NCBI GenBank assembly: GCA_947504195.1
Contig: CANNGN010000001.1
Span: forward strand, 248,001-312,000
Origin: an uncultured Vibrio sp.
Lineage (GTDB): Bacteria > Pseudomonadota > Gammaproteobacteria > Enterobacterales > Vibrionaceae
Direction of reading: 5' to 3'
DNA: 64,000 nucleotides
This document shows positions 30,304-38,564 of the stretch, piece after piece (position 1 is the stretch's first letter; each line of letters opens with the position of its first letter). The notes below the pieces were generated by a model. It was not told where the DNA came from, searched no databases, and saw nothing but the letters and a program-made list of their open reading frames with translations. A program made the position numbers and the translations under genes.

Positions 30304-30427
30304 ATAACATGCCAAAATTGAAAGGCGTTTTGAGTTGGTCGTTTTTCTGGTAGTAAATTGGGTGGAAGTTTAATGTTTATCCAATATAAAACAGTTGGTT
30401 GGCGGTTTTTGGAGCTATAAAGTTAGC
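30304..30427 (+). repeat. Possible degenerate Vibrio-type attC site
   Basis: About 120 bp beginning with ATAACATGCC and ending with AAAGTTAG, with a GT-rich interior (GTTTAATGTTTATCC) resembling the middle of Vibrio superintegron repeats. The terminal boxes pair poorly (TAAC with GTTA, plus CCAAAA with TTTTGG). It sits where an upstream cassette boundary of the DUF1801 gene would be expected. It occupies most of the 267 bases between the terminator at 30212 and the gene at 30480; nothing else is seen there. Confidence 0.3.
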
Positions 30428-30479
30428 CTGTGAATACGAGCCGGCATATTATTAAAGATGTCACTTATCCGGAGACTGC

Positions 30480-30884
30480 GTGAAGCCTCAAATAGAATCT
30501 AAATTTGCCTCCTATCCGATAGAGGCTCAAAGGCAACTTGAAAATGTTCGTCAACTAATTCTTACCGTCGCCGAAGAAAACGGTTTAGGTGCAGTTGAAG
30601 AAACTCTCAAGTGGGGTGAAGCCAGTTACCTTGTGAAAAGCGGCAGCACGATTCGAATGGACTGGAAGCCAAAAGACCCAGATGTCATTAAGGTATATTT
30701 TCATTGCCAGACTATCTTGATCGAGACTTTCAAGGAGATTTACCCAGATGAATTCGAGTATGAGGGAAAAAGAGCTATTGTTATTCCCTTAAGTGCGTCT
30801 ACTGGGGGCGGGCCATTAAGCCACTGCCTGGAAATGGCGCTGTTATATCATAGTTTAAAACACCTCCCTTTGCTCGGAGCTTGA
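30480..30884 (+). CDS. DUF1801 (YdhG-like) protein
   Basis: 134 aa. The motifs LKWGEASYLVKSG, RMDWKPKDPDVIKVYFHC and GKRAIVIPLSAS are typical of DUF1801, a small alpha/beta family related to the frataxin/CyaY-like fold and common in mobile gene cassettes; its function is not known. Start is GTG 30480 with GGAG a few bases upstream. It stops 14 bp before an attC-like site, the arrangement of an integron cassette. Confidence 0.8.
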   Translation: MKPQIESKFASYPIEAQRQLENVRQLILTVAEENGLGAVEETLKWGEASYLVKSGSTIRMDWKPKDPDVIKVYFHCQTILIETFKEIYPDEFEYEGKRAIVIPLSASTGGGPLSHCLEMALLYHSLKHLPLLGA

Positions 30885-30898
30885 GGTAATGGAAACAC

Positions 30899-30974
30899 GT
30901 AACAAAGCCATTAAATTCGCTCCCTACGGTCGCCGGACGCTCGTTCCTCGCGCCGTTTATGGCGGGCGTTATAA
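30899..30974 (+). repeat. attC-like integron recombination site
   Basis: A 76-bp imperfect palindrome starting GTAACAAAGCCATTAAA and ending TTTATGGCGGGCGTTATAA. The outer boxes pair as TAAC with GTTA, then GCCAT with ATGGC and AAA with TTT around an extra unpaired T. Inner CGC pairs with GCG. The terminal GGGCGTTA, unpaired extra bases and position right after a short gene are all attC hallmarks. Its GC content is higher than its surroundings. No integrase gene is in the window. Confidence 0.65.
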
Positions 30975-30987
30975 CTAAGGAGTAAAT

Positions 30988-32052
30988 ATGGCACTTTCGA
31001 TGCCTAGAAAAGACATTACAAAGCTTTTGATTTCAACTCCATCTCACTTTATTGGTCATTACGAACATGATGCATTTAGAGCTGTCGTTGTTAATGAAAA
31101 TTTAGGTGTGAAATCGGCGAGAAAAGATGAAAGGACTTACAAGCAGTACATCGAGGTGACAGTCGAAACTCCGGAGTATAAAAATGACACTGTAGTAATT
31201 CCTGACTATAGCCAAATTGGAGAGAACTTCTGCATTGCATTATCAGTACTTTTTGGGAAAGTATTCGACTCTCATGGTCTTTTGCAACAGCATGGATGGG
31301 CTTACCTTCCGGATCTTAATTCAAACAATAAAATACATAACAAGAGTCTTACTATAAACAGTTCTAAGCCTAGAGTTGATTATGAAATAGAATTAAACCT
31401 TGAGAACATAAATCTAATACAAGACGTTTTATTTCAAAATGATGAGGAAACTGTTGATGCTCAGTCGACTTTTTGGTACGCAGGGCGCTTTTATGTTCAG
31501 TCTCTTCGTATAGTCGAAGAAAACCCTGAGCTTGCATTTCTTAGCTTAATTACAGCTGGTGAAATATTAGCTTCATTTTTTAAATACGACACTGACGATC
31601 TCCTCGATGAGGATAGCAAGCAACTACTAGAAAAGCTCAAAAAACTAGGTGAAGATGGCAAGCAACTTCATAAGAAAGTAAGCAAGAAATTAATGGGCAT
31701 TTCTGAGTCATTCTGCAAATTTTTAATCGACTGTTTAGATGATGAGTTTTTCGAGAGAACTGAGTCGAAGCATGATTTTGAAAAGTTAACTAAACCTGAT
31801 ATCAAACAACGATTGAAAGCTGCTTATAATTTACGAAGTAAATATGTGCATGCAGGAAAAACGCCCTCTGGCTGGATGTCTGTTGACTATTTAAATAATA
31901 ATGAAGAAGTGCACCATGGAACACCAGTACTGGAAGATAAAGACATGAAAAGAGCTATCAAGCGGTCACCTACATTTATTGGTATGGAAAGGATCATTCG
32001 ATACTCACTTCTTAAATTTATAATGAAAACAAATGTGATCCACGAAATTTAG
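30988..32052 (+). CDS. Unassigned protein with HEPN-like (ApeA-type) C-terminal domain
   Basis: 354 aa, soluble. The N-terminal half (about 1-150) is beta-rich and unrecognised. The C-terminal half is helical and ends in RLKAAYNLRSKYVHAG, in which R283 and H288 form the Rx4H motif of HEPN ribonucleases; AFLSLITAGEILASFF also fits the first helices of an Apea-like HEPN domain. Such proteins serve as RNA-cleaving effectors in phage defence and toxin systems, so a defence role is possible but inferred. AAGGAG lies before ATG 30988. It is flanked by the 8-bp sequence GTTATAAC on both sides, next to an attC-like site, so it is probably a captured gene. Confidence 0.6.
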   Translation: MALSMPRKDITKLLISTPSHFIGHYEHDAFRAVVVNENLGVKSARKDERTYKQYIEVTVETPEYKNDTVVIPDYSQIGENFCIALSVLFGKVFDSHGLLQQHGWAYLPDLNSNNKIHNKSLTINSSKPRVDYEIELNLENINLIQDVLFQNDEETVDAQSTFWYAGRFYVQSLRIVEENPELAFLSLITAGEILASFFKYDTDDLLDEDSKQLLEKLKKLGEDGKQLHKKVSKKLMGISESFCKFLIDCLDDEFFERTESKHDFEKLTKPDIKQRLKAAYNLRSKYVHAGKTPSGWMSVDYLNNNEEVHHGTPVLEDKDMKRAIKRSPTFIGMERIIRYSLLKFIMKTNVIHEI

Positions 32053-32110
32053 TTATAACAAGATAATTGGACTCCCGCTCTAATACGAAGCTAACCTTAA
32101 AGGCGAGCAA
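32052..32110 (+). repeat. Second GTTATAAC copy and possible decayed attC end
   Basis: GTTATAAC at 32052-32059 repeats exactly the 8 bases at 30968-30975, so the HEPN-like gene lies between direct copies. What follows (TTATAACAAGATAATTGG, ending AAAGGCGAGCA) resembles the outer box of an attC but lacks the closing GTTA. Weak evidence for a decayed site. Confidence 0.35.
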
Positions 32111-32203
32111 ATGAGTCTGGGAGAAGACGATGAATACGACAATTATTGGCGTTACAAATCATTTGATATATCTAAAGGCAGTAACACGTTCAAAGGAATG
32201 ATG

Positions 32204-32611
32204 ATGAAGTACATAAGCGAGTTAACGGAGGGGCATCTACAACAGCTTCTGACATTATATCAAAACGAATGGTGGTCGAGAGATCGAAACATAGAAGGGA
32301 CAAGAACGTGTGTTGAGAACTCCACTGTTATTATCGGAATTGTTGATAAGTCGAACAACCTTATTGGCTTTACTCGGGTACTTAGTGATGGGGTCTACAA
32401 AGCAATAATTTTTGATGTCATTGTAGACCCAAAATATCGTGGTAAAAACCTTGGGCAATCGCTAATTATGAAAGTGAAAGACCACGAATTGTTGAAGAAT
32501 GTTCAACAATTCGAATTGTACTGCCTTCCGGTAATGGTCCCATTTTATGAAGCGCATGGATTCACCACTGATATCGGCGACATTCAGTTGATGAAATGTG
32601 TTTGTGGTTAG
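32204..32611 (+). CDS. GNAT-family N-acetyltransferase
   Basis: About 135 aa from ATG 32204, which has AAGGA seven bases upstream; the frame extends to ATG 32111, but the extra 31 residues are not typical of the family. The acetyl-CoA loop is VIVDPKYRGKNLGQSLI, and VPFYEAHGFT is the C-terminal GNAT motif. Substrate unknown; similar small GNATs acetylate amino acids, drugs or proteins. Third gene of the cassette-like run. Confidence 0.82.
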   Translation: MKYISELTEGHLQQLLTLYQNEWWSRDRNIEGTRTCVENSTVIIGIVDKSNNLIGFTRVLSDGVYKAIIFDVIVDPKYRGKNLGQSLIMKVKDHELLKNVQQFELYCLPVMVPFYEAHGFTTDIGDIQLMKCVCG

Positions 32612-32629
32612 TCAGCGCGATTGATCCCT

Positions 32630-33352
32630 CTAAACTTTATTATAAAGAACGGGTGTTTTACTTTTCCAACGATTCCATAGTTCGGCGTCGTTTAGCAAAT
32701 CCACCATAAACCTAGCGACGTTAATTCGACTCGTTTGTTGGCTCTGAAATATTGGGTCAGACAGCGGAGAAGGATAAACCTCATAAGCCGATGCGCTTTC
32801 CTGATCAACCAAGCTATCCGGCCTTACCGCGACCCATTCAACTGGAATTGTAGATTGAGTAACGCTATGTAACAGATAATTGGCGGCTTTTTCATTATCG
32901 ACATGCGGTGGAAGCAGGCAGCGAAGCAGTGCGATGACGGCTTGGTGCTTGAGGCTGACTTGCTCATTTTGTAAATGGTTTTGATATCCTGTGGTACTCA
33001 TTAATATGAACTTTATCGGTAAACTCGGATTCAGTTTCTTAATCGCTTGGCAAACGGTGGTGGTGACATCGGAAACCAGACACCGAGGATGACCGTAGAT
33101 TCCACGAAATGTTAAGTTATGCCCGAGACAAGACACTACAGCGGTACAGTCATGCAGTTGCTCCTTCATGTCATTTTCGGAAAGCTGGTGCACATTAGCG
33201 AGCGTAACGATTACCTTGTCATGATTCACAAACTCCGGCATCAGTCGGTCGAGTGAACGTACGATAACCTTCACGGTTTCCCCTTTATTTAGCAGTGATT
33301 TAACCACCTGTTTTCCTGTCGCGCCTGTTGCCCCCAGAACTAAAACGGCCAT
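32630..33352 (-). CDS. NAD(P)-binding atypical SDR (NmrA-like)
   Basis: 240 aa with the N-terminal dinucleotide motif GATGATGKQVVKSLLNKG and, further on, VVSCLGHNLTF and VEWVAVRPDSL, typical of atypical short-chain dehydrogenases related to NmrA and flavin reductases. The catalytic YxxxK is not evident, so it may act as a redox sensor or isomerase rather than a dehydrogenase. It is divergent from the LysR gene starting 85 bp away, which probably regulates it. Confidence 0.8.
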   Translation of the reverse strand: MAVLVLGATGATGKQVVKSLLNKGETVKVIVRSLDRLMPEFVNHDKVIVTLANVHQLSENDMKEQLHDCTAVVSCLGHNLTFRGIYGHPRCLVSDVTTTVCQAIKKLNPSLPIKFILMSTTGYQNHLQNEQVSLKHQAVIALLRCLLPPHVDNEKAANYLLHSVTQSTIPVEWVAVRPDSLVDQESASAYEVYPSPLSDPIFQSQQTSRINVARFMVDLLNDAELWNRWKSKTPVLYNKV

Positions 33353-33436
33353 TATGTTTTCCTTGTGTTGAATAGATTAAGGGGTACTATATCTATACAT
33401 ATTTGTAATTTAAATTGGCTAAAATAGTATATAGGT

Positions 33437-34363
33437 ATGCGTATTTGTATGAATTGGTCTTCGATATGTTTTGATTGGAATCGCACTAGAGCCTTTTTAG
33501 TAACCGCTGAAGAAGGAACGTTATCTGCGGCCGCTAAGGCTCTGGGCATGACTCAACCGACGTTAAGCCGGCAAATATTGGCGTTAGAAAGTGAAATTGG
33601 CGTGTCACTATTCGAGCGCTCGGGACATCGATTGGTACTCACGTCGAGTGGGGTTGAGTTACTCAATGTAGCCCGTGATATGGGGGAAGCAGCGAGTCGA
33701 TTTTCAATGATTGCGAAAGGGCATTCAGAGGATATTGAAGGAACCGTTGTTATTTCGGTATGTGAACTGGATGCAACGTATCGGATGCCACCGATTCTAG
33801 CGAAGTTAAGAGTAGCAGAGCCCAAAATCACCATCGAAGTGCTCGTGACCAATGATGTCAGTGATTTAAAGCGTCGTGAAGCCGATATCGCGATACGCAA
33901 TGTGAAGCCAACTCAGCCCAACCTTATCGCGCGAAAACTTGGGGAAGAACGCGTTAACTTGTACGGTACTCATCAGTACTTGTCGGCCTTTGCGGACTGT
34001 CGTTCTACGAAGGACATCCAAGACGATCTACAAATTATTGGTTTTGGCCAAAATCATCAAATTATCGAACAACTTAATCACCATGGCTGGCAGCTACATG
34101 ATGGTAACTTTAAGCTTTCGACGTCATTTCAACCGATGCAAATTGAATTATGCCGAGCACATTTAGGCTTAGTATACTTAACAGAAGATGTTGGTGCTCG
34201 GGACACTCAAATACAAAGGGCGTTTGAAACTTTAGTACCACCGATACATTTATCTGTTTGGCTCGTATGCCATGAGGAACTGCGTACAAATTTACACATT
34301 CGAAGAGTGTTCGACTTGCTTGCAACTGAGTATCAACATCTTCTAGATTGCGAAAAGTCATGA
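33437..34363 (+). CDS. LysR-family transcriptional regulator
   Basis: 308 aa. The N-terminal winged helix-turn-helix is FLVTAEEGTLSAAAKALGMTQPTLSRQILALESEIG; a periplasmic-binding-protein-like effector domain follows. ATG 33449 (MNWSSI) is a possible alternative start. Divergently placed against the NmrA-like SDR gene, its likely target. Confidence 0.88.
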   Translation: MRICMNWSSICFDWNRTRAFLVTAEEGTLSAAAKALGMTQPTLSRQILALESEIGVSLFERSGHRLVLTSSGVELLNVARDMGEAASRFSMIAKGHSEDIEGTVVISVCELDATYRMPPILAKLRVAEPKITIEVLVTNDVSDLKRREADIAIRNVKPTQPNLIARKLGEERVNLYGTHQYLSAFADCRSTKDIQDDLQIIGFGQNHQIIEQLNHHGWQLHDGNFKLSTSFQPMQIELCRAHLGLVYLTEDVGARDTQIQRAFETLVPPIHLSVWLVCHEELRTNLHIRRVFDLLATEYQHLLDCEKS

Positions 34364-34482
34364 ATACAATCAGAACATTACAGCTAAATGTAAAAACTGA
34401 TAGCCTTTTATCTAATTGTTGGTCACGATAGAGTTATTATTAATGATTCCTGGATTAATAAACCATATTGATAGAGTAGGCG

Positions 34483-34857
34483 ATGGCATTAAGTAGACTA
34501 AAACGCTCCCGTAAAAATAATTGGCGAAATGAGGGCTGTGCGCCGGATTATCGCTTCTCCCTAGCAAACGAACGAACCTATCTCGCCTGGATTCGAACCG
34601 CTTTAGCCTTACTTGCGGGCGCGATCGGCATTGATCAACTTACTCCTGAATTGGCGAGCCCAAGTATTCGTATCATGCTTTCGGCATTTTTATGCTTATG
34701 CTCTGGATTATTAGCGGTATTTGCCTACCGTCGATGGTCTGCAAACGAGAAAGCAATCCGCAACAATAGTCAGCTTGGTTATACCAGTTTCTTGAAGTTA
34801 ATCAGCGGTGTTATGCTCGTTCTAACCTTGTTTGTTATCTGCGTGATTGCTCTATGA
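34483..34857 (+). CDS. yidH: DUF202 membrane protein, YidH-like
   Basis: 124-aa inner-membrane protein with three hydrophobic helices. FSLANERTYLAWIRTALALLAGAIG is the DUF202 hallmark. It overlaps the next DUF202 gene by 4 bp, the same pairing as yidH-yidG in E. coli. Function unknown; the domain also occurs fused to VTC/SPX proteins in eukaryotes. Confidence 0.82.
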   Translation: MALSRLKRSRKNNWRNEGCAPDYRFSLANERTYLAWIRTALALLAGAIGIDQLTPELASPSIRIMLSAFLCLCSGLLAVFAYRRWSANEKAIRNNSQLGYTSFLKLISGVMLVLTLFVICVIAL

Positions 34858-35177
34858 ACCGAGATCCCGGACTTCAACCAGAACGCACTTCGATGGCGTG
34901 GCTAAGAACTCAATTGATCATTATTGGGGTCGGTATTATGCAGTTTAAAGTCGGTGAACAACATGGGTTTATTGGACTGGAAATTACGGGCATAGCGATG
35001 ATTCTGTGCTCAATCTTGAGTGTGATTTATACACAAAAGCGCTTTTCGAAAGAATTTGGATGTGATGAGAGTGTGTCGACGGCTGAATATCGGATAAAAC
35101 TGCTGACGTCGGCTCTAGTTATTGTTAGTTCGATTATCTTTGCGTTGTTTATGGTGAGCGACTTTATTTCTAATTAA
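34854..35177 (+). CDS. yidG: DUF202 membrane protein, YidG-like
   Basis: 107 aa, shorter DUF202 partner with PGLQPERTSMAWLRTQLIIIGVG and three helices. The ATG overlaps the upstream stop (ATGA), so the two are translated together and may form a complex. It converges with the diguanylate cyclase gene, leaving 13 bp between stops. Confidence 0.8.
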   Translation: MNRDPGLQPERTSMAWLRTQLIIIGVGIMQFKVGEQHGFIGLEITGIAMILCSILSVIYTQKRFSKEFGCDESVSTAEYRIKLLTSALVIVSSIIFALFMVSDFISN

Positions 35178-35190
35178 GAAATTCCAACCC

Positions 35191-36840
35191 TTAGGACTCA
35201 ATGCGATTTCTACCATTATCTTTCGCTTGGTAGAGCATTTTATCAGTTCGGCGCAAGGCGGATTCGATATTTTCATCTGGTGAAACTTCGATCAAACCAA
35301 TACTAACAGTCATTGGTGGAATTACATCGTGGTTGTTAGATTCTTGAGCCAAAGAGCATTGAATGCGTTCACCAATGATTTTTGCTTCTTCAAGACAGGT
35401 ATCAGGCAGCATGAGAGCAAACTCTTCGCCGCCAAGCCTTCCCAGTAAATCGGGCGGGCGAACAAAACGTTTGCAGATTTCCGCAAAGAGTTGCAGTGCG
35501 AGGTCACCCGTGAAGTGACCTTTGGTGTCATTGATCGCTTTAAAGTGATCAATATCGAGCATCATAAGTGACAGCTCTATTTGTTGCTGCTTTATGACTT
35601 TGATTTTATTAGTGGCACTTTCGAGAAAAAATCGACGATTGCTCACTTGAGTAAGATCATCGGTGCGAGAAAGTGCGATTAACTCTCTCTCCATCTTTTT
35701 CCGAGTACTGATGTCTCTGATAACCCAAATCACACCTTTGTTTAGATCCGAAGGAATATTCTTATCAATGGCTCTACCAGAGATGGATACCCATATCGAC
35801 TTACCACTTTTATCTTTGATTTGAAACTCAGCTTCCGATACTTCTTGAGTCGTCAGGCTGGCATAAAACCGTTTACCAAACTCCTCAAAGGCTTCTTCGC
35901 CAAGATGAAAACCTTTGGTTGACTGACCAATCCATTTATCCGCTGTGCCACCAATCATATCGGCAAACGTTTGGTTCATCCGATGAATACAACGTCCATC
36001 TTTAAGGACAAGTATTCCCACAAGCGCATTGTTAAATATGACTTCAAGTTCGTTATACGCTTCGTTTAAATCGATTTCAGCTTGCTTTAGCCTTGTAACA
36101 TCGTTAATAACCCAAACAACACCCTGGTCGAGTGAGGGTGGGCTTTGTTGAGAGACGAGGCAGCCAGACGCACTTATCCATATAATAGAGCCGTCTTTCT
36201 TTTTAAATTGAACTTCTGATGTGACGATTTTTCTCTCTAAGATTGTCTCGGTATAGAGCTTGGTAAACGCATTGGCGATCTCTTGTGATATATGGAATTC
36301 TTGCAGGTTTTTTCCTATCACCTGTTCGGCGCAATCATAACCAAGAATATTTGCTCCGGTGTGGTTTGCAATGATGATATTACGATGCTTATCGACCAGC
36401 GCGATACCGACTAGAGAGTTATTGAACATCGAATGAAACTCGTCGTTTTTTCGTTCAAGTTGTCTCTGTATTTCCTTAATATCGCTGATATCGCGGCAGG
36501 TGGTTATTCGATGTTTTTTTCCACCGATTTCAACAGTTTCTCCTTGAAGCAACCCAATAAACTTTGAGCCATCTTTACGCACCAATTTAAGTTCATAGGA
36601 CGAGGTGTATTCGTGTTCTAATCGCTCCATAACAATGGGTAAATCATCGGTGTCGATTAAAAAAAACGGCTGCTTTCCGATTACTTCATCAGGAGAATAT
36701 TGAAAGATTCGAGTAAATGCTGGATTGATATCGACACAATACTGGAGATCGTCATAGATAGCGATTGCTTCAAACGACTTATCTTCAAACAATTGTTTGT
36801 TGGATTGATATGTATTAATTGTCGATTCCATTGATACCAC
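35191..36840 (-). CDS. Diguanylate cyclase with three PAS domains
   Basis: 549 aa, no membrane segment. Three PAS/PAC modules (about residues 15-125, 130-255, 260-385; for example AIYDDLQYCVDINPAFTRIF) precede a GGDEF domain with the active GGEEF motif near residue 472 (RLGGEEFALMLP) and an allosteric I-site RPPD five residues before it. It should make c-di-GMP and be product-inhibited. PAS2 and PAS3 are close repeats (EFHISQEIAN and GFHLGEEAFEEF contexts). The signal sensed by the PAS domains is unknown. Monocistronic. Confidence 0.92.
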   Translation of the reverse strand: MVSMESTINTYQSNKQLFEDKSFEAIAIYDDLQYCVDINPAFTRIFQYSPDEVIGKQPFFLIDTDDLPIVMERLEHEYTSSYELKLVRKDGSKFIGLLQGETVEIGGKKHRITTCRDISDIKEIQRQLERKNDEFHSMFNNSLVGIALVDKHRNIIIANHTGANILGYDCAEQVIGKNLQEFHISQEIANAFTKLYTETILERKIVTSEVQFKKKDGSIIWISASGCLVSQQSPPSLDQGVVWVINDVTRLKQAEIDLNEAYNELEVIFNNALVGILVLKDGRCIHRMNQTFADMIGGTADKWIGQSTKGFHLGEEAFEEFGKRFYASLTTQEVSEAEFQIKDKSGKSIWVSISGRAIDKNIPSDLNKGVIWVIRDISTRKKMERELIALSRTDDLTQVSNRRFFLESATNKIKVIKQQQIELSLMMLDIDHFKAINDTKGHFTGDLALQLFAEICKRFVRPPDLLGRLGGEEFALMLPDTCLEEAKIIGERIQCSLAQESNNHDVIPPMTVSIGLIEVSPDENIESALRRTDKMLYQAKDNGRNRIES

Positions 36841-37074
36841 GTAATTCGATGTTATTGCTTGTCATTTTTCAATCGGTGTCTCTATCGCAACATTTGGATA
36901 AAGATAGCAGGCCTTTTCAATGCAGCCTAAGCATAATATACCTTGAGTCGGTAGCAGTAAGAAAGCGTTTGGTCAATAAAGGAGTAACTAATATACATTG
37001 TTGAATTAGGTTGTATATAGCGGATACTATCAGCCTCACGGAGAGGTGACTAATGTCTCAAAATGTTCATTTAG

Positions 37075-37935
37075 TTAACTCATTTCCACCTTAATTTCCT
37101 CACGTATATGACTTATCAACTCTCGTGCTGCGGGAGAAAGCAGTGTGGGTTTTGTGACTAAACCAATCGAGGTTTGAGGCAGCGCAGGAAAACCATCGGC
37201 TTCTCTTAGGATCCGAAGATCGGGTGTGACTGTGATTTGAGACATCACCGCAACCGCAAGGCCCGAATGAACAAACGCCGATACACCATCGTGGCTGGGC
37301 GATGAATAGGCGAGACGATAGTTAATACCCGCATCATCAAGAGCTTGCTGAGCCCATTTTCCCCAACGACAAGCCCCTTCTAATGCTAACGGAAGCGGTG
37401 ACTGCTCATGCGTAAGTTTGTTAACCGAACTCACCCAAACAAGCGGGCAGGTCACTAAAACTTCGTAGTTTGCCTCGTTGGCGAATAAGTTCACTAATGA
37501 GAAGTCAAACTCGCCTTGCAGGGTATGTTCAATTAATTGGCTACTGCTGAGTGAGTGAAGCTTGATGTGAACATTTGGGTACTTCTCCGCAAAGCTCACC
37601 AATATAGGCGGAATAAGGCTTGTCACGTAGTCATCACACACACCAAAGCGTACTTCGCCTTGTATTTCAGGGTTTGCCAAAGTCGACATGACCTCATCTT
37701 GTAATTTGACAATACGTCTTGCATAGAGCAATAGATTTTCACCTTGTGAGGTAAGCACTGAACGCCGTCCTTGTTTTTCAAAGATGGGCTGCTTTACCAC
37801 CTCTTCTAAGCGTTTGACCTGCATGCTGATCGCCGATTGAGAGCGATGTACCGTGGTTGCTGCGCCGGCATAACTTCCTGTGTCGGCGATGGCGATCAGT
37901 GTGCGCAGTAATTCGGTATCGAGATTATCCGCCAT
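37075..37935 (-). CDS. LysR-family transcriptional regulator
   Basis: 286 aa with the HTH LIAIADTGSYAGAATTVHRSQSAISMQVKRLEE, in the subgroup with short effector-binding domains often found beside DUF1127 genes in Vibrio. It is divergent from a two-gene unit of a small exported peptide and a DUF1127 protein, which it probably controls. Confidence 0.88.
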   Translation of the reverse strand: MADNLDTELLRTLIAIADTGSYAGAATTVHRSQSAISMQVKRLEEVVKQPIFEKQGRRSVLTSQGENLLLYARRIVKLQDEVMSTLANPEIQGEVRFGVCDDYVTSLIPPILVSFAEKYPNVHIKLHSLSSSQLIEHTLQGEFDFSLVNLFANEANYEVLVTCPLVWVSSVNKLTHEQSPLPLALEGACRWGKWAQQALDDAGINYRLAYSSPSHDGVSAFVHSGLAVAVMSQITVTPDLRILREADGFPALPQTSIGLVTKPTLLSPAARELISHIREEIKVEMS

Positions 37936-38040
37936 TTTGTTACCTCAACAAAATTGATGTATAAGTTTAAATTTATTCGTTTGTTTAATGTTTGTCAAAG
38001 GCCTAGATTAATAATTATTCAATCAAGGGAGAATAGAAAC

Positions 38041-38244
38041 ATGAAAACACTCTTCGCCGCCATCGTATTTACCACCGTTTTAGCGCCTGCTTATCTATCT
38101 CAACAGACCGATCAGACACAGGTAAATCATGCGGATTGTTTATCGAAAAACGACATCATCTGGTACCAAAATCGGAGCAAATCTGGCATTGCTCGCACGT
38201 GTACTGAACAGGTATTGGCCAACAACCTCAGCAAGGGGGAATGA
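38041..38244 (+). CDS. Small exported protein of unknown function
   Basis: 67 aa from ATG 38041, with AAGGGAGA upstream (an in-frame ATG at 37954 gives an unlikely basic leader). It has a signal peptide (MKTLFAAIVFTTVLAPAYLS) and a short mature part with two cysteines (ADCLSK and RTCTEQ) that may pair. No family recognised. Three bases before the DUF1127 gene, so co-transcribed. Confidence 0.6.
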   Translation: MKTLFAAIVFTTVLAPAYLSQQTDQTQVNHADCLSKNDIIWYQNRSKSGIARTCTEQVLANNLSKGE

Positions 38245-38247
38245 AGA

Positions 38248-38493
38248 ATGAGAACATTAAACCTAAATAGAAATAGTGTGCTCTTCGCTGAAAGGCAGTC
38301 TCAATTGAACCTCTCCAATTTGATGACAATTGAAGGAGGTAAAACGGGTGGACGTGTTCAGCTTTGGTTTGAACGAGCAAAACAGAGAAGAACATTAAAG
38401 CAACTTGCCCTGAATCCTCAGTTTCTTGAAGACATTGGTGTGTCGTATCAAGAGGCCATCATTGAATCACGTAAACCGTTTTGGAGAAAATAG
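38248..38493 (+). CDS. DUF1127 protein
   Basis: 81 aa. The C-terminal half matches DUF1127: LWFERAKQRRTLKQLALN, then LEDIGVSYQEAIIESRKPFW. Such small arginine-rich proteins bind RNA or act in phosphate and carbon-stress responses in alphaproteobacteria; the role here is unknown. GGGGGAATGA precedes the ATG. Confidence 0.8.
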   Translation: MRTLNLNRNSVLFAERQSQLNLSNLMTIEGGKTGGRVQLWFERAKQRRTLKQLALNPQFLEDIGVSYQEAIIESRKPFWRK

Positions 38494-38508
38494 GTGGGTT
38501 GGTACAAA

Positions 38509-38539
38509 ACAGAAGAGAGAGTGATAAGCTCTCTTCTGT
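38509..38539 (-). terminator. Hairpin terminator between convergent genes
   Basis: ACAGAAGAGAG and CTCTCTTCTGT form a perfect 11-bp stem. On the minus strand it is followed by TTTTG, so it best serves the phospholipase-D-like gene; the + strand side has no T-run. Confidence 0.75.
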
Positions 38540-38564
38540 AATATCCGATATAAAGTATCGAGCT

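Noticed and set aside
37053..37094. 13-codon frame with an ideal ribosome site (GAGAGGTGAC)
   Set aside because: Too short to support, and it runs into the convergent LysR gene; possible remnant only.
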